From assembly GCA_963932145.1 (NCBI GenBank), contig OZ010599.1, positions 43,053,232-43,117,231 on the forward strand: a stretch of 64,000 bases of DNA. The letters run 5' to 3'. Positions within the stretch are counted from its first letter, which is position 1; each line of letters opens with the position of its first letter. Under the pieces are notes generated by a model. The model saw only the letters and a list, made by a program, of their open reading frames with translations. It was not told where the DNA came from and ran no database searches. The stretch is from Acanthosepion lycidas. Taxonomy: Eukaryota; Mollusca; Cephalopoda; Sepiida; Sepiidae. This document shows, piece by piece, positions 34,031 to 43,959 of this stretch. A program made the translations under genes and the position numbers.

Positions 34031-34493
34031 CCTGCCTAGCTTTCCAAAACCATCAATGAATCCCCACTTTATATAGACATTTGTTAGCCACAATATTCTG
34101 GTCTCTGTTTATAGAAACTTACTCCCTTGTTTACTCGGTTTCTTTGCAGGTATCAAGATAAATGGCATGTCTTCCTTTAATTATTTAGTCAAATCAATAC
34201 AGAAGGGATAAAATGGTACAAGTGGTAATCTATATATTAATGCCTTGACTTATGTATGGTGTGTCATGTTTGATATCACAGATAATGAGAAGGAAACAAA
34301 AAGAGTGTAACACAGATTGGAAGAGGGTCATCTTAGATAAAAAGCAGTTGTTTGGAGTGAGAGGGTTAAATTATGTTTTGTGACTTCACAAATTTTAAGA
34401 GATTATGTCACTTTTCTTATAATACAACAGATTCCTTTGAACAGTTTATTGTCCTCTTTCTAACTAATTGGTTGAATTTATTTACGTTTTCAG

Positions 34494-34940
34494 GGCAGAA
34501 ATTTCTACTCTACATCTGATGATAATCTCCGAGCCTCATTTAGCTCTGAATCAGGAAACTCTACCACAGGCCATAATGATGATGATGTCTTTCATGCTAA
34601 GAAGAATCCAATCACATCTGAAAGGACACATCCTGTTATCAACAAAATTGAGAAACAAGAGCCTAATGTTGATATAAACAGCAATAACACCAATAATAAT
34701 GAGAATGATTATAATGTTGAGAGTAGCCAAAAAGATTCCAGCCTTCAGCTAGTAAGTGAATCCAAGAAATTGGTCAGCAAAGAGATTGACACACAAGAAG
34801 GTAACGCCGAGTCCAGCAACAACAACAACAACAATGCCAATGCTTACAGTTGGAAAGCAATCCAACCGCAAGTTGCATCTGTCGCAATGTTGCCAGCCAA
34901 ATCAGAAAAAACAAATGCCCGAATGGACAAAAGTAGCAAG
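34494..34940 (+). CDS. LIMCH1: Exon: Asn/Ser/Asp-rich disordered region
   Basis: A 447-nt exon (149 codons, phase 0 at both ends) between TTTTCAG and AAG|GTAAAT. It starts GRNFYSTSDDNLRASFSSES and carries low-complexity runs: HNDDDVF, NSNNTNNNENDYN and SNNNNNNANAY, the last from an AAC repeat near 34817-34837. A basic Ser/Lys end (KTNARMDKSSK) follows. Long disordered stretches are expected between the post-CH block and the LIM domain. A consensus donor (CTA|GTAAGT, GT at 34752-34753) lies inside the exon in phase 0, so a shorter 258-nt form could be spliced without a frame change. Confidence 0.9.
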
Positions 34941-34974
34941 GTAAATGATATTTACCATATTTTCTGGTGTATAT

Positions 34975-35348
34975 GACTTGAGTATAACATAACCCTGTGT
35001 TTGTGAAGTTAAAAATAAATTACATCCTTGAGTATAATATGACCCTGTGTTTGTGAAGTTAAAAATAAATTACACCCTTGATTATAACATGACCCTGTGT
35101 TTGTGAAGTTAAAAATAAATTACATCCTTGAGTATAACATGACCCTGTGTTTTTGAAGTTAAAAATAAATTACATCCTTGAGTATAATATGACCCTGTGT
35201 TTGTGAAGTTAAAAATAAATTACATCCTTGAGTATAACATGACCCTGTGTTTGTGAAGTTAAAAATAAATTACACCCTTGAGTATAATATGACCCTGTGT
35301 TTGTGAAGTTAAAAATAAATTACACCCTTGAGTATAATATGACCCTGT
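34975..35348. repeat. Tandem repeat, exact 50-bp period, 7.5 copies
   Basis: AGTATAACATAACCCTGTGT starts at 34981, and the unit recurs at 35031, 35081, 35131, 35181, 35231, 35281 and 35331 with only a few substitutions and no length change. It starts about 35 bp after an exon donor. Confidence 0.97.
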
Positions 35349-37310
35349 TCTACAGTTATCCCTATGTAATTCTTTTCTTTTCTTTTTTAAAGTTGTACCA
35401 TATTATCCATTAAAATCTCAATCTCATATATTTCACTAAAATATTTAATTTTTTTGATACTAAAGAATAGAAACAAACTGAATGTTTATTCATTGAATGT
35501 TTCTTCTAATCTGCATTTCAAAATTTAATTTTCAAATTTCCAGGAAAAGGTGCTAACCTGGCCTATATTTTAAGGTGTTAATTAATTTATCATACTTTTC
35601 TGTTTGATATGATTTTATTATATTTCTATATATTAATAAACTATGAAAATAAAATCTTTCATTGAAAATAGAGAGAGAAATAAATATTGCTGACATATCA
35701 AATATCTTTTAGTAAACAATTGTTATCAACATCTGCCTACTTAGTGTTTTATTATCTATTGTGCTACCTGAGTATTTTGCAATCTTGCTGTTTCAAATAA
35801 GGGTTTTATTAAGCTGAGTAAAAAATTCCTGAAAATGTGTGGTTGTGTATAAATACACCTGACCCCCTTTAATTTTCATTCAAAATTTCTCATATCATGC
35901 ACAAGAAAATATGATAATCTTCTTTTTATTAAATACAATTATTTTATGCTTTGCAAGCAAATATTTAAAAATCACAAGTTTGCAATTCATGTACAAATTA
36001 ATGCTTTGTGCTTGCAAATAACTAACAAAAAATTTGAAAGCAGTCTACTGTAAGGTTATGTCATTATTTACACATTGATGGTATATACAATGAACCCAGC
36101 TTAATTAAGATGACTTTTAGTGAACTGCTTCTGCAGGAAATATAAACCCATGAGAAGCATTGTCTGCCAGGCATGAATTATCAGGCTTGTCTCCTGAACC
36201 ATTTTGCTAGTGTCATGAGTTTAATCCATATGGGTACTCCATTATTGCAATCTTGAATTAAATTAAATTATACTTATTCATGAATTTCTATGAAAAATTT
36301 CAGCAGCCTTGCAGAAAAAAAGGGTTCTTTTTTGGGGAAAACAGAAAATGATGACAAACTGTTATCTAACATAGTAAAGAGATTTCTGCAATTGATGGTT
36401 CCTCACAAATTTTAATACAAATAAAACCAAGAAGTTGCTTGAAAGTTTTGTAACTCATTGGCTAATTAAATGGTGGACACTAATATCACTAGTGATATCT
36501 ATTTTGTATACAGGTTAATTTCTTTCTCTCACATTTAACTTGTGTATTAGTTTTTTTTTTTTTATACAGATGAAAGTGTTGATGTTGGTTTTAAACATCA
36601 GCCTAGTCTTAGGTGCTTAATAGAAAGGAGAGAACTTCAATTTAGTTTATTTTAAGATGACCCCATTTATTGATTTTGTACTTTGGATATTTTAAATGAT
36701 TTTCCTGATTCCTCATTTTTAATAAGACTCTCCATCTATTACACATTGAGAAAAATTCTGAACCTTCCTAATTATCAATGACACCCCACTTTGTATTAGT
36801 CACCTTATTGATGCAAAGATTATTAAAGTATTACTTAAAAGTTAAAACCACATTGTCTTTGTGTATAAAGAGCAAATACGGAAAGAAGAAAATTTTCAGA
36901 ATATTAACTACAAAGAAACTGCTCCTAATAATCAAAGAGAGACATCTGTAATTTCTGGGGCACAATAAGGAAAGAAGGCTTGGAGAATTTAGCACTCTCA
37001 GAGCATACTGAAAGTAAGAGTAACAGGGTAAAACAGTGACTAACCTATTTGATGAGTTTGAGTAAATCAAAGACAGGACAAGGACCACAAAGACAAAGAG
37101 GGTAGTAAAACGGCAACAGTTGCTTAGAACAGCAAGACAGGAAATTGTGGAGAGACATGATCTGAAAAAGCATGGCATCTGAAAAGAAATTAAAACCATC
37201 CAAATTTAAATCCATAAATCCCACATTAGTTTAAAGGTGTTTTTAATTTTTTTAAATTAAATTTAAAGAAAAATGTTTTTTCTAAGTTGCCCTAACAATT
37301 TGAATATGTG
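35349..37310. other. Intron, nothing recognised
   Basis: AT-rich, with no repeat family or exon that I can support. Confidence 0.4.
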
Positions 37311-37311
37311 G

Positions 37312-37600
37312 GTGGTGTATTGGATAACAGCTTGGAATGAGAAATTGGAAAGCCAGGTTTGAATTTCAGTTGAGTTCATTACTTTCACTTTTGCACAAAT
37401 ACCCTTGGGAAAGATATAAATCCATCTCTTTGTCTTCTTCTAGCTATGGGTTAAATAGTAGGAAAGTTACAGCTCTGTATCCTTGGTTAGAAACCAGTCT
37501 AGGTAAAGAACAACTTTGAATTCAAAACCATATGTAGTCCTGGTGAAGCACATCCTATGTATCTAAGGAAAGGATTGTGAAGTTCATATTGACTCTATGA
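37312..37600 (+). mobile_element. tRNA-body SINE without 5S head, copy 1
   Basis: GGTGGTGTATTGGATAACAG and AGGTTTGAATTTCAGTTGAG (A- and B-box-like), CACAAATACCCTTGGGAAAG, AGCTATGGGTTAAATAG and AACCAGTCTAGGTAAAG. The same unit stands alone at 56160 and 63362. Confidence 0.75.
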
Positions 37601-37608
37601 TCCTGCAG

Positions 37609-37950
37609 TTTACAACCATATGATGTTGAAACACTGGTTCTCATATAATCATTGAAGTTAAGTAACATCAAACTTGGTCAGTATGGCTTGAGAATACCAA
37701 ATGTTGTAAGCTTAGATGTACAGGAGGCATAAGGAAATGGAAATTGGAGAGCAATGTTCCAATTTTAGTTGGATTCATTATATGTGCAAATACCCTTGGG
37801 AAAGGGTATTTGCACATATAACGAATCCACCTCTTCTCCCTGCAGCTATGGGTTAATTAGTATGACTTGTATCAGTAAAAATCTTTATTATCTTAAAAAA
37901 TTCTTCCAATCTCTATTTTTTGGTTTTAAATAACCTGCAAAAAACATCAA
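37609..37950 (+). mobile_element. 5S rRNA-headed composite SINE, copy 4
   Basis: 5S-like head 37609-37712 (GTTTACAACCATATGATGTT, GAAGTTAAGTAACATCAAAC, GCTTGAGAATACC, GTTGTAAGC; a short internal deletion). Then the tRNA-like body with GTTCCAATTTTAGTTGGATT, the line AGCTATGGGTTAATTAG, and the tail TTTTAAATAACCTGCAAA also seen in copy 2. The body contains a secondary hairpin at 37771-37827. Confidence 0.85.
37771..37827. repeat. Near-perfect hairpin inside the SINE body
   Basis: GGATTCATTATATGTGCAAA plus TACCCTT is followed after GGG by its complement ending in GAATCC: 27-bp arms with one mismatch. Other copies of the SINE have no such second arm. Confidence 0.95.
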
Positions 37951-39224
37951 TCTATGATTCTGACTATGGTCAGTCTCCTCTTCCTTAATTTTTTTTTTTT
38001 TTTAAACTAGAATAAACTTCTCTTTTTAAAGTATAGTTTTAAAATAGTTATATTATTGTATACCCTGTATGCTAAGATGTGTCAAGTGGTAAGATGCACT
38101 CTATAATTGAGTTGGTAGTTTTTTTGGAAAAAAAATATTTCAGGGTTTAATAGTCTAAATCACCGATTCTGTGATGTCATTTTATTTGTGTTACAACAAA
38201 TTATCACATCTTGAACCTATTATTAAATATTTGTAGTTATTATTAATTAGAGTTTGAATATTTTATCACAATGTTATACTTATATACATCAGAAACAACT
38301 CATATTTGGCACCAAAAATCACAAGATGTCTCAACATACAGCCTGTTTACTTTCAACTCTCAACTGATGTCTCAGAGCTGCATTCAAGTGTGCAAAGAGT
38401 GTGTTTAGCAAAATCTATTACTTGTAACTTGAAATGAACAATGTATGCCTGTCTTGTCTGCTTTGATGCCATTCCATTTATTTGTGGAAGACTATCCTCA
38501 GCTGAATGACAGTGCAGACAAGATTGGTAATGTTGTCTGTATCAATGATGGTAGTTGGCTTGTCTCCCTGCAAGTAGTAATAATGAGGCACCGATAAACA
38601 AACATGGTGGATAGTAGGTACTGGTTATTGACAGCACATTTGGAATTTAGGGTAAGCTCATTGGGATAACTGATTTGTTTCAATTGTACACATAGTGCGG
38701 CAATAAGGTTGGTATTCTTGTTGTACATATGAAACATAACTATCAGCCTGTATTAGATGACTGGAGTTAGGATTTGTAAGATACCGTACAGTATGCCTAG
38801 ATGAACAAAAGACTTACAGTACCAGTAGGAAGCTGCCTACTAGTTATCCTCAATACTTGAAAAGAACAAAATATATGGTATGATACTAACAGGATATATT
38901 GATATTTATTACATATGAATGATAATTGTAGGCTTATATTATATGTCTGGGGTTTATGATTGCTTGTATCTTGTGACTGGGGTTTGTGAGGTTTGGAAAA
39001 AGCCTCTGTACAAATTGATTGTTCAGTGCTAAGGCACAATGTGATTTTGAGGCCATTTTTCAGGAAAAAATGTGTCATAGCATACAGGAAATACAGTAAT
39101 TTGCAATGTTAATATTAAGGGAAGCAAAATTAGGATCTTGATTTTAAATTTTAACATAATTCAGATTTTTTTTTCTTTTTCAAGTTAGACAATTTTTTAA
39201 AATTTTTTATTGTGTTTATCTTCA
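37951..39224. other. Intron, nothing recognised
   Basis: 37951-38000 is a short LINE-like tag (GGTCAGTCTCCTCTTCCTTA). The rest, including the moderately GC stretch 38300-39080, shows no exon or known repeat. Confidence 0.4.
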
Positions 39225-39610
39225 AGTCAGTTTTTGCTTTCCTTGCTTCAGGACATTTTCAATCATGGCTCTCCACAATTTCCTGTAATTTATAGGCCTT
39301 AATAAATATTGTCATCTTTTTTTTGTTATCTCTCCTTGTTCCACCATCCATTTACTCAAGCTCACTAGATAGGTTATATGTTGTTTTCCTCTGGCCTTCA
39401 ATCTGTCCTGTGAGTATAAAATTTTCCAAGCCCTCTTTCTTCATTATTCACCCTAGAAATTTCAATTATCTCTTTCTGATATTAAGTATGCATCCTTTTT
39501 GTTGCCATTTTATCTAAAACTTTGTTATTGCTCACATGTTTGATCTATAATATTCTCAGTATCCTTCTGTAGAACCACATTACTTTTGCTTCAAGTTTTC
39601 TCTTTGGAGC
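39225..39610 (-). mobile_element. LINE reverse transcriptase 3' fragment (family 1)
   Basis: GCTTCAGGACATTTTCAATC, CATGGCTCTCCACAATTTCC, TCTGTCCTGTGAGTATAAAA and TTCTGTAGAACCACATTAC are the standard family-1 landmarks. Confidence 0.7.
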
Positions 39611-40317
39611 AATGCTATGATAGCAACCAAGGAAGAGAGTGAAAGTCTCTTTTATAATAAACTAGTACCAGTATGTACTTCACTCCCTCAGGATCTGTTT
39701 TGGGTATAACATTTAAAAAAAACACTAATGCCTTAAAATTTAACTCCCTCATTCTTTAGATAGAAAATCTTGTATATTCCTTCATCATCTTGAAAGAGTC
39801 ATGCTTTTTTCTGACTTTCAGGTTTAATGCTTTTGGTATTAAAAATGAGGGAATAAGACATGATCATTTTTGTTAGAATTTGGTAAGCACGCCGAAAAAA
39901 AGAGTTGGAATCGCAACTGAATGCAAGTGTTAAATAATTTATAAAAAGTAAAAATAACATATGGTTTTGACATAATTTTTCTTTCAGCTTTTCTTTGAAA
40001 AACAAAGACAGTTCTGCTAAGGTGGAATGTTTTAGATCTATTCATTTTGAAAATTATGAAATATTTTGAAAACTATTTTTTTTTTCTTGTGCTTGTGTTT
40101 CATAAACAAATGAAAGTTTCTGAACTGACCCAGGTAAAATGTTATATTAATCCAATTTGTATTAAATATGTACAGTAAATTTGTTACATATTAATATTGT
40201 TTCTTGGAGAATATTGTAACTATATTGAATAACCAATAACGTATTAAAATTACATATAAATTAATATGTATTGTTATTAAAAAGAAAAGATTTGTTTATG
40301 TTAACTAGAGTAAAGAA

Positions 40318-40526
40318 ATTATTTACATTGTTTACAATTGGATTAATGTTCTCGTCTTTGTTAGTATCACAACATTTCAGCTGTTGTACCCTCTGCCCTT
40401 CTTCAGGTGACTGATGATCTTGGTTATTCTCAGTGAATTTTGACCTGAATCCTTTATTTAATCTACAGGGGTAGATTGTTCTCTTTTTGCTGGAGATGTC
40501 TAGGGATATCTCCTCTTTATTTTCTT

Positions 40527-40582
<56 letters not shown>

Positions 40583-40775
40583 CAACTCGGTTATTGCTAG
40601 TCCTGGTTTCATCGGTTCTATACTACCCAACCCAGGGAATGAACTAGTTACTATTCCACCAAATTTGCAATGATATTTGTTACAGGGATCAACAGACACC
40701 TGAAGAAGAATTTAAATGTTTTGATAGTAACAACAAAGATGAGAACATTAGTCTGATTGTAAATAATAACATCTC
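40318..40775. mobile_element. Inverted pair of Penelope-type tails around a (TA)n
   Basis: The left tail on the minus strand, 40318-40480 (ATTTACATTGTTTACAATTG ... CCCTTCTTCAGGTG, then CTACAGGGGTAGATTGTTCT). A right, shorter plus-strand tail at 40690-40775 (CACCTGAAGAAGAATTT ... GATTGTAAATAATAA). A (TA)n run of about 45 bp lies between (40534-40578). Confidence 0.65.
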
Positions 40776-41455
40776 ATTCTAGAAATTCAAACGGGAACTC
40801 TATAAAACTTGTTCTGAATCAAATTATAGATGCACATTAATTATAATTGGTTGTGAAATGCAAATCAAAAAATATCTTAAAGAAAACAGTATTACTAAAA
40901 TGTTATATAATGTCACTAGATAAGGAATAGATAGCCTAGCCATTTCGAAATAATGCTTATAAGGATAACAACAAAATAAAAAATCTTTTACTGTATTTTT
41001 TTAAATATAAGCCACATCCTTATTTTGAATGTAGTTTCATTTAAAAGGTTTTTACTGAAAAAAAAATACACCTGATACATTAAAAATTTGTCTATATTGT
41101 TTAAAACACAAAAGAGCTGAAAACATCAAAATAAGAAAATACTGTAAAAAGAAAAGGTTTAATTGTCATTTCGTTTTGTTCAAAAACTACAAAATCCTAA
41201 TTGTTTTTATGACTGGATCCAACATTATGATCAAAGAAAATGTCATGTTCAGTACCATCCATTGGCTTTTAACAATGCATTCAATTGTCTAGTATCCAAT
41301 AAAAATTGAAATATTGATTAGACTATTACTGATGGTAATGCATTAAGCACTCTGATCACATGCATTGCATATTTAAAAGTCATATTACTGTTATAAATAA
41401 CACATTCAAATGAACTATGCATGACTATTTAAATATATTTTCACATGGCTTGTGT

Positions 41456-41457
<2 letters not shown>

Positions 41458-41492
<35 letters not shown>
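41458..41492. repeat. (TA)n microsatellite
   Basis: About 17 TA copies; a shorter one lies at 41672-41692. Confidence 0.9.
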
Positions 41493-41496
<4 letters not shown>

Positions 41497-41590
41497 ACAA
41501 TCAAATCATGCTGAAAATAAAGGTCCTCATTCAGTCACCAAAGTTAAGCAGGGTTGTGGACCACTGAGAAACATTGGATATGTAAGCAAC
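41497..41590 (+). pseudogene. 5S rRNA-derived fragment, copy 5
   Basis: AATCATGCTGAAAATAAAGG, CAGTCACCAAAGTTAAGCAG and TGTAAGC follow the 5S order with the middle (loop E region) largely deleted. It lies directly after the (TA)n. Confidence 0.6.
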
Positions 41591-41977
41591 TTCCTACAAT
41601 CTGAAATATGTTTTGACTTTAAATAAATCACAAATTATTGAAAATCCATATAAAAAAGAAAATCAAATCTTTTATATATATATATATATATAGAACAGTT
41701 TTATTGGAAAAATTATGACTAAGCAGAAAAGGATTTCATGGGATGTATTTTGTCCTTCAGGATTTCATCTGACTAAAGTATTGTTTACATTGATGCAACT
41801 AAATTTAAAATTGTCAGGCTCACTTTTCATTTATGTGTAGTTGCATCAGTGTAAATATCACTTTAACCTGATGAAGCCCTAGAAGACAAAATGCATCACA
41901 CAAAATCTTTTCCCACCTTGTCATAGATTTTTCCTTAAAATTGTTCTCGATATATAAAAAAAAAATTTGTGTATTGT

Positions 41978-41980
<3 letters not shown>

Positions 41981-42016
<36 letters not shown>

Positions 42017-42088
42017 GTTAGTGCAAAAATAATGTCGTTTTCTCACATAGTAACATATGTGAGAAAACGACATTATTTTTGCACCAAC

Positions 42089-42140
<52 letters not shown>
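41981..42140. repeat. (TA)n tract containing a MITE
   Basis: (TA)n at 41981-42012 and about 42091-42140, interrupted by MITE copy 6. Confidence 0.9.
42013..42091. mobile_element. Mariner-type palindromic MITE, copy 6
   Basis: TTAGGTTAGTGCAAAAATAA and its complement, with a different loop (TCACATAGTAACATATGTGA) from the other copies. It sits inside a (TA)n tract. Confidence 0.9.
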
Positions 42141-42145
<5 letters not shown>

Positions 42146-42146
42146 T

Positions 42147-42436
42147 TTATTTATTTAAAAATGATTCCAACATGCTACATAAGAGGTCTCATGTTTCGAA
42201 AACAAGAGCCCAAAACTTCAATATAATTATTAGAATTAAATTGAGTTAAAGTAAGCTCTGTTTCATCTTCAAACGAAATTTTTTTGGAATAACTTATTTC
42301 TGAAATTTACGTGTTTTAATAGTGCTCGATACAAAAGTAGAGCATAAATATAATTATTTATTTAAAAATATGATTCCAACACGCTACATAAGAGTTCTCA
42401 TGAGAACTCTTATGTAGCGTGTTGGAATCATATTTT

Positions 42437-42491
<55 letters not shown>
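42147..42491. repeat. Repeat with perfect 84-bp palindrome and (TA)n
   Basis: A segment ATGATTCCAACATGCTACAT at 42162 recurs at 42370 as TGATTCCAACACGCTACATA. At the second place it runs into its own exact reverse complement at 42400/42401: arms of 42 bp, no mismatch and no spacer. A (TA)n of about 50 bp follows (42440-42491). Confidence 0.95.
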
Positions 42492-42497
<6 letters not shown>

Positions 42498-42793
42498 TTT
42501 CAGTGTATAGGATGTAAGCAGATTTTATAAACTGAAAAATACAATATTTTATGATCACTATAGATGTTCAAAATTTATTTGTTAAGATGAAGGGCATGAT
42601 TTGAACAACGTTAAACATATAATTATTATTTTTTTTTTTTTACCTTTTCATTGTCATTTGTTATTCATCTTCATAATTCAGTTAATGATAAGCATAATAA
42701 ACTGAAAAAGAAAACATGAGAACCACTTACAATGTGCAAATAATGGCTTTCCTGACAAATACCAAACCATAATTGGTTCTGTTTCTTCTCAAG

Positions 42794-42841
42794 GTGGATA
42801 CTTTTGATGCCCAAGAAGAATGGGGGCAAATTGATGCTGAG
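42794..42841 (+). CDS. LIMCH1: Micro-exon: VDTFDAQEEWGQIDAE
   Basis: A 48-nt exon, phase 0 at both ends, between TTTCTTCTCAAG and GAG|GTAAGA. It encodes VDTFDAQEEWGQIDAE, an acidic segment with one Trp. The upstream AG sits in AAG rather than CAG but follows a good pyrimidine tract, and the donor is near consensus. The size is a multiple of three, so it could be a cassette exon. Nothing else in the 7.85 kb since the previous exon matches phase and composition this well. I call it from splice signals, phase and protein character, not from recognised homology. Confidence 0.7.
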
Positions 42842-43179
42842 GTAAGAGATGGAATTATGGGAAAAAATTCTTATATAGTCTGTCTGTTTGCTACTTCACT
42901 CACTCCAGCATTCTGCATGTAGCCTTCAGCTAAAATACTTTGTTTTCCTGAATAGAATTAGTTTAGGGATTTTTAGGAAAAAATTATCCAAAGAAAACAA
43001 ATTCATTTCCTAAGTAGAAATGTACAGATGTGACCTAATGATGCTTCCTATAATAGTTGAATATGTTTATTAAATTGAATATTCAATACAGTTTTTTTTA
43101 TTAATGGTTTAAGTTGAGAGTAGTAACATTTTTAAGTTTTTTTTTTCTGTTAATACATGAGTAAATAAGAGCAATGAAA

Positions 43180-43690
43180 CTGTACCATTTTTTAATATGA
43201 AATTATTTAAAATAGGAGCTGCACAGTCTTCACTTTCAAGTTTTGATAGTTCAAAAGTGTCTTGTGAATGAGGAATTATTTTCCAGCCTACAACTCCCTT
43301 CTGACAGACGAAACATTGCCATCCTCTTGATGCCCTATTGCTATGGAAAGTGCTCAGATAAACTACATTCCTTAGTTCCACCAGTTCTCACCTTCTTGGC
43401 TAAGACCTGCCATACCATGTATATTGTAGTGAGTGACCCTCATTCCCTTCACATTCCATTGGTGATATGTAAGTTCCACTCAAGCAGCTTCTTTCCATGA
43501 ACTGCTGCTTTGTGGAACCAACTCCGATGAGGATACTTCCCTGATCACTAAAATCTTACTCTGTTCAAGTTTAGGGTTAACCGTTATCTTCCCCACATAT
43601 CCCCATAAACTGTGCCTCTTACTCTTTAGCCATCTACCTTGAATAGCTCTTGGGCCTTGTACAAGGGGAACATTATTGTTAAAAAAAAAA
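43180..43690 (+). mobile_element. LINE C-terminal fragment (family 3), copy 1
   Basis: Plus frames encode QLPSDRRNIAILLMPYCYGK, then CSDKLHSLVPP, and a broken end with CFVEPTP / SSSFFP, matching the R-R-x-x-A..L...Y.GKCS.ELHS.VP pattern of a LINE protein C terminus. The same block is at 49860-50410. Frames are broken after 43500. Confidence 0.7.
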
Positions 43691-43959
43691 ATAATAATAA
43701 TAGTTCCCTAAGAGATGATGATAATGGTACTACTAGTTATTGTCATACTCTTTTAGGTTAGTTTAGTTACAATCTGGTTTTGTGGTGGAAAAAAAATGAA
43801 ATTAATAATAGGTTCTTTACTTAAACAAATATTAGTTATTAGGAGACTAAAAGAAAATTTAAGCAACAATCAAAATTTAACAATGCCATAACTGAGGCTC
43901 AAAAACAAAGGCTTCAATAACTTCTCAACGACATTAGCAAGTTTTATTTTTTTTAATCA

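Larger units (their letters stand above)
7422..42841 (+). other. LIMCH1: LIMCH1/LMO7-like gene, seven internal exons
   Basis: This is the only host gene I can support. Seven exons (7422-7464, 21771-22206, 25031-25296, 30095-30216, 32952-33006, 34494-34940, 42794-42841) have AG acceptors and GT donors. Their lengths of 43, 436, 266, 122, 55, 447 and 48 nt keep one open frame of 472 complete codons. The order is CH-domain end, Ser-rich linker, Trp/Arg-rich block, disordered tail; this is the order in LIMCH1 and LMO7, which are actin- and junction-associated scaffold proteins with an N-terminal CH and a C-terminal LIM domain. The CH start and the LIM domain are not in the window. Vertebrate LIMCH1 and LMO7 are paralogues; an invertebrate gene would usually be the single ancestor of both, so the symbol is approximate. 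Introns range from 1.5 to 14.3 kb and are filled with transposons. Confidence 0.85.

Noticed and set aside
34975..35348. CRISPR-like array
   Set aside because: Units are adjacent without unique spacers; it is a eukaryotic tandem repeat.
36831..37199. 122-codon - frame
   Set aside because: Hydrophobic low-complexity translation of AT-rich intron; no homology that I recognise.
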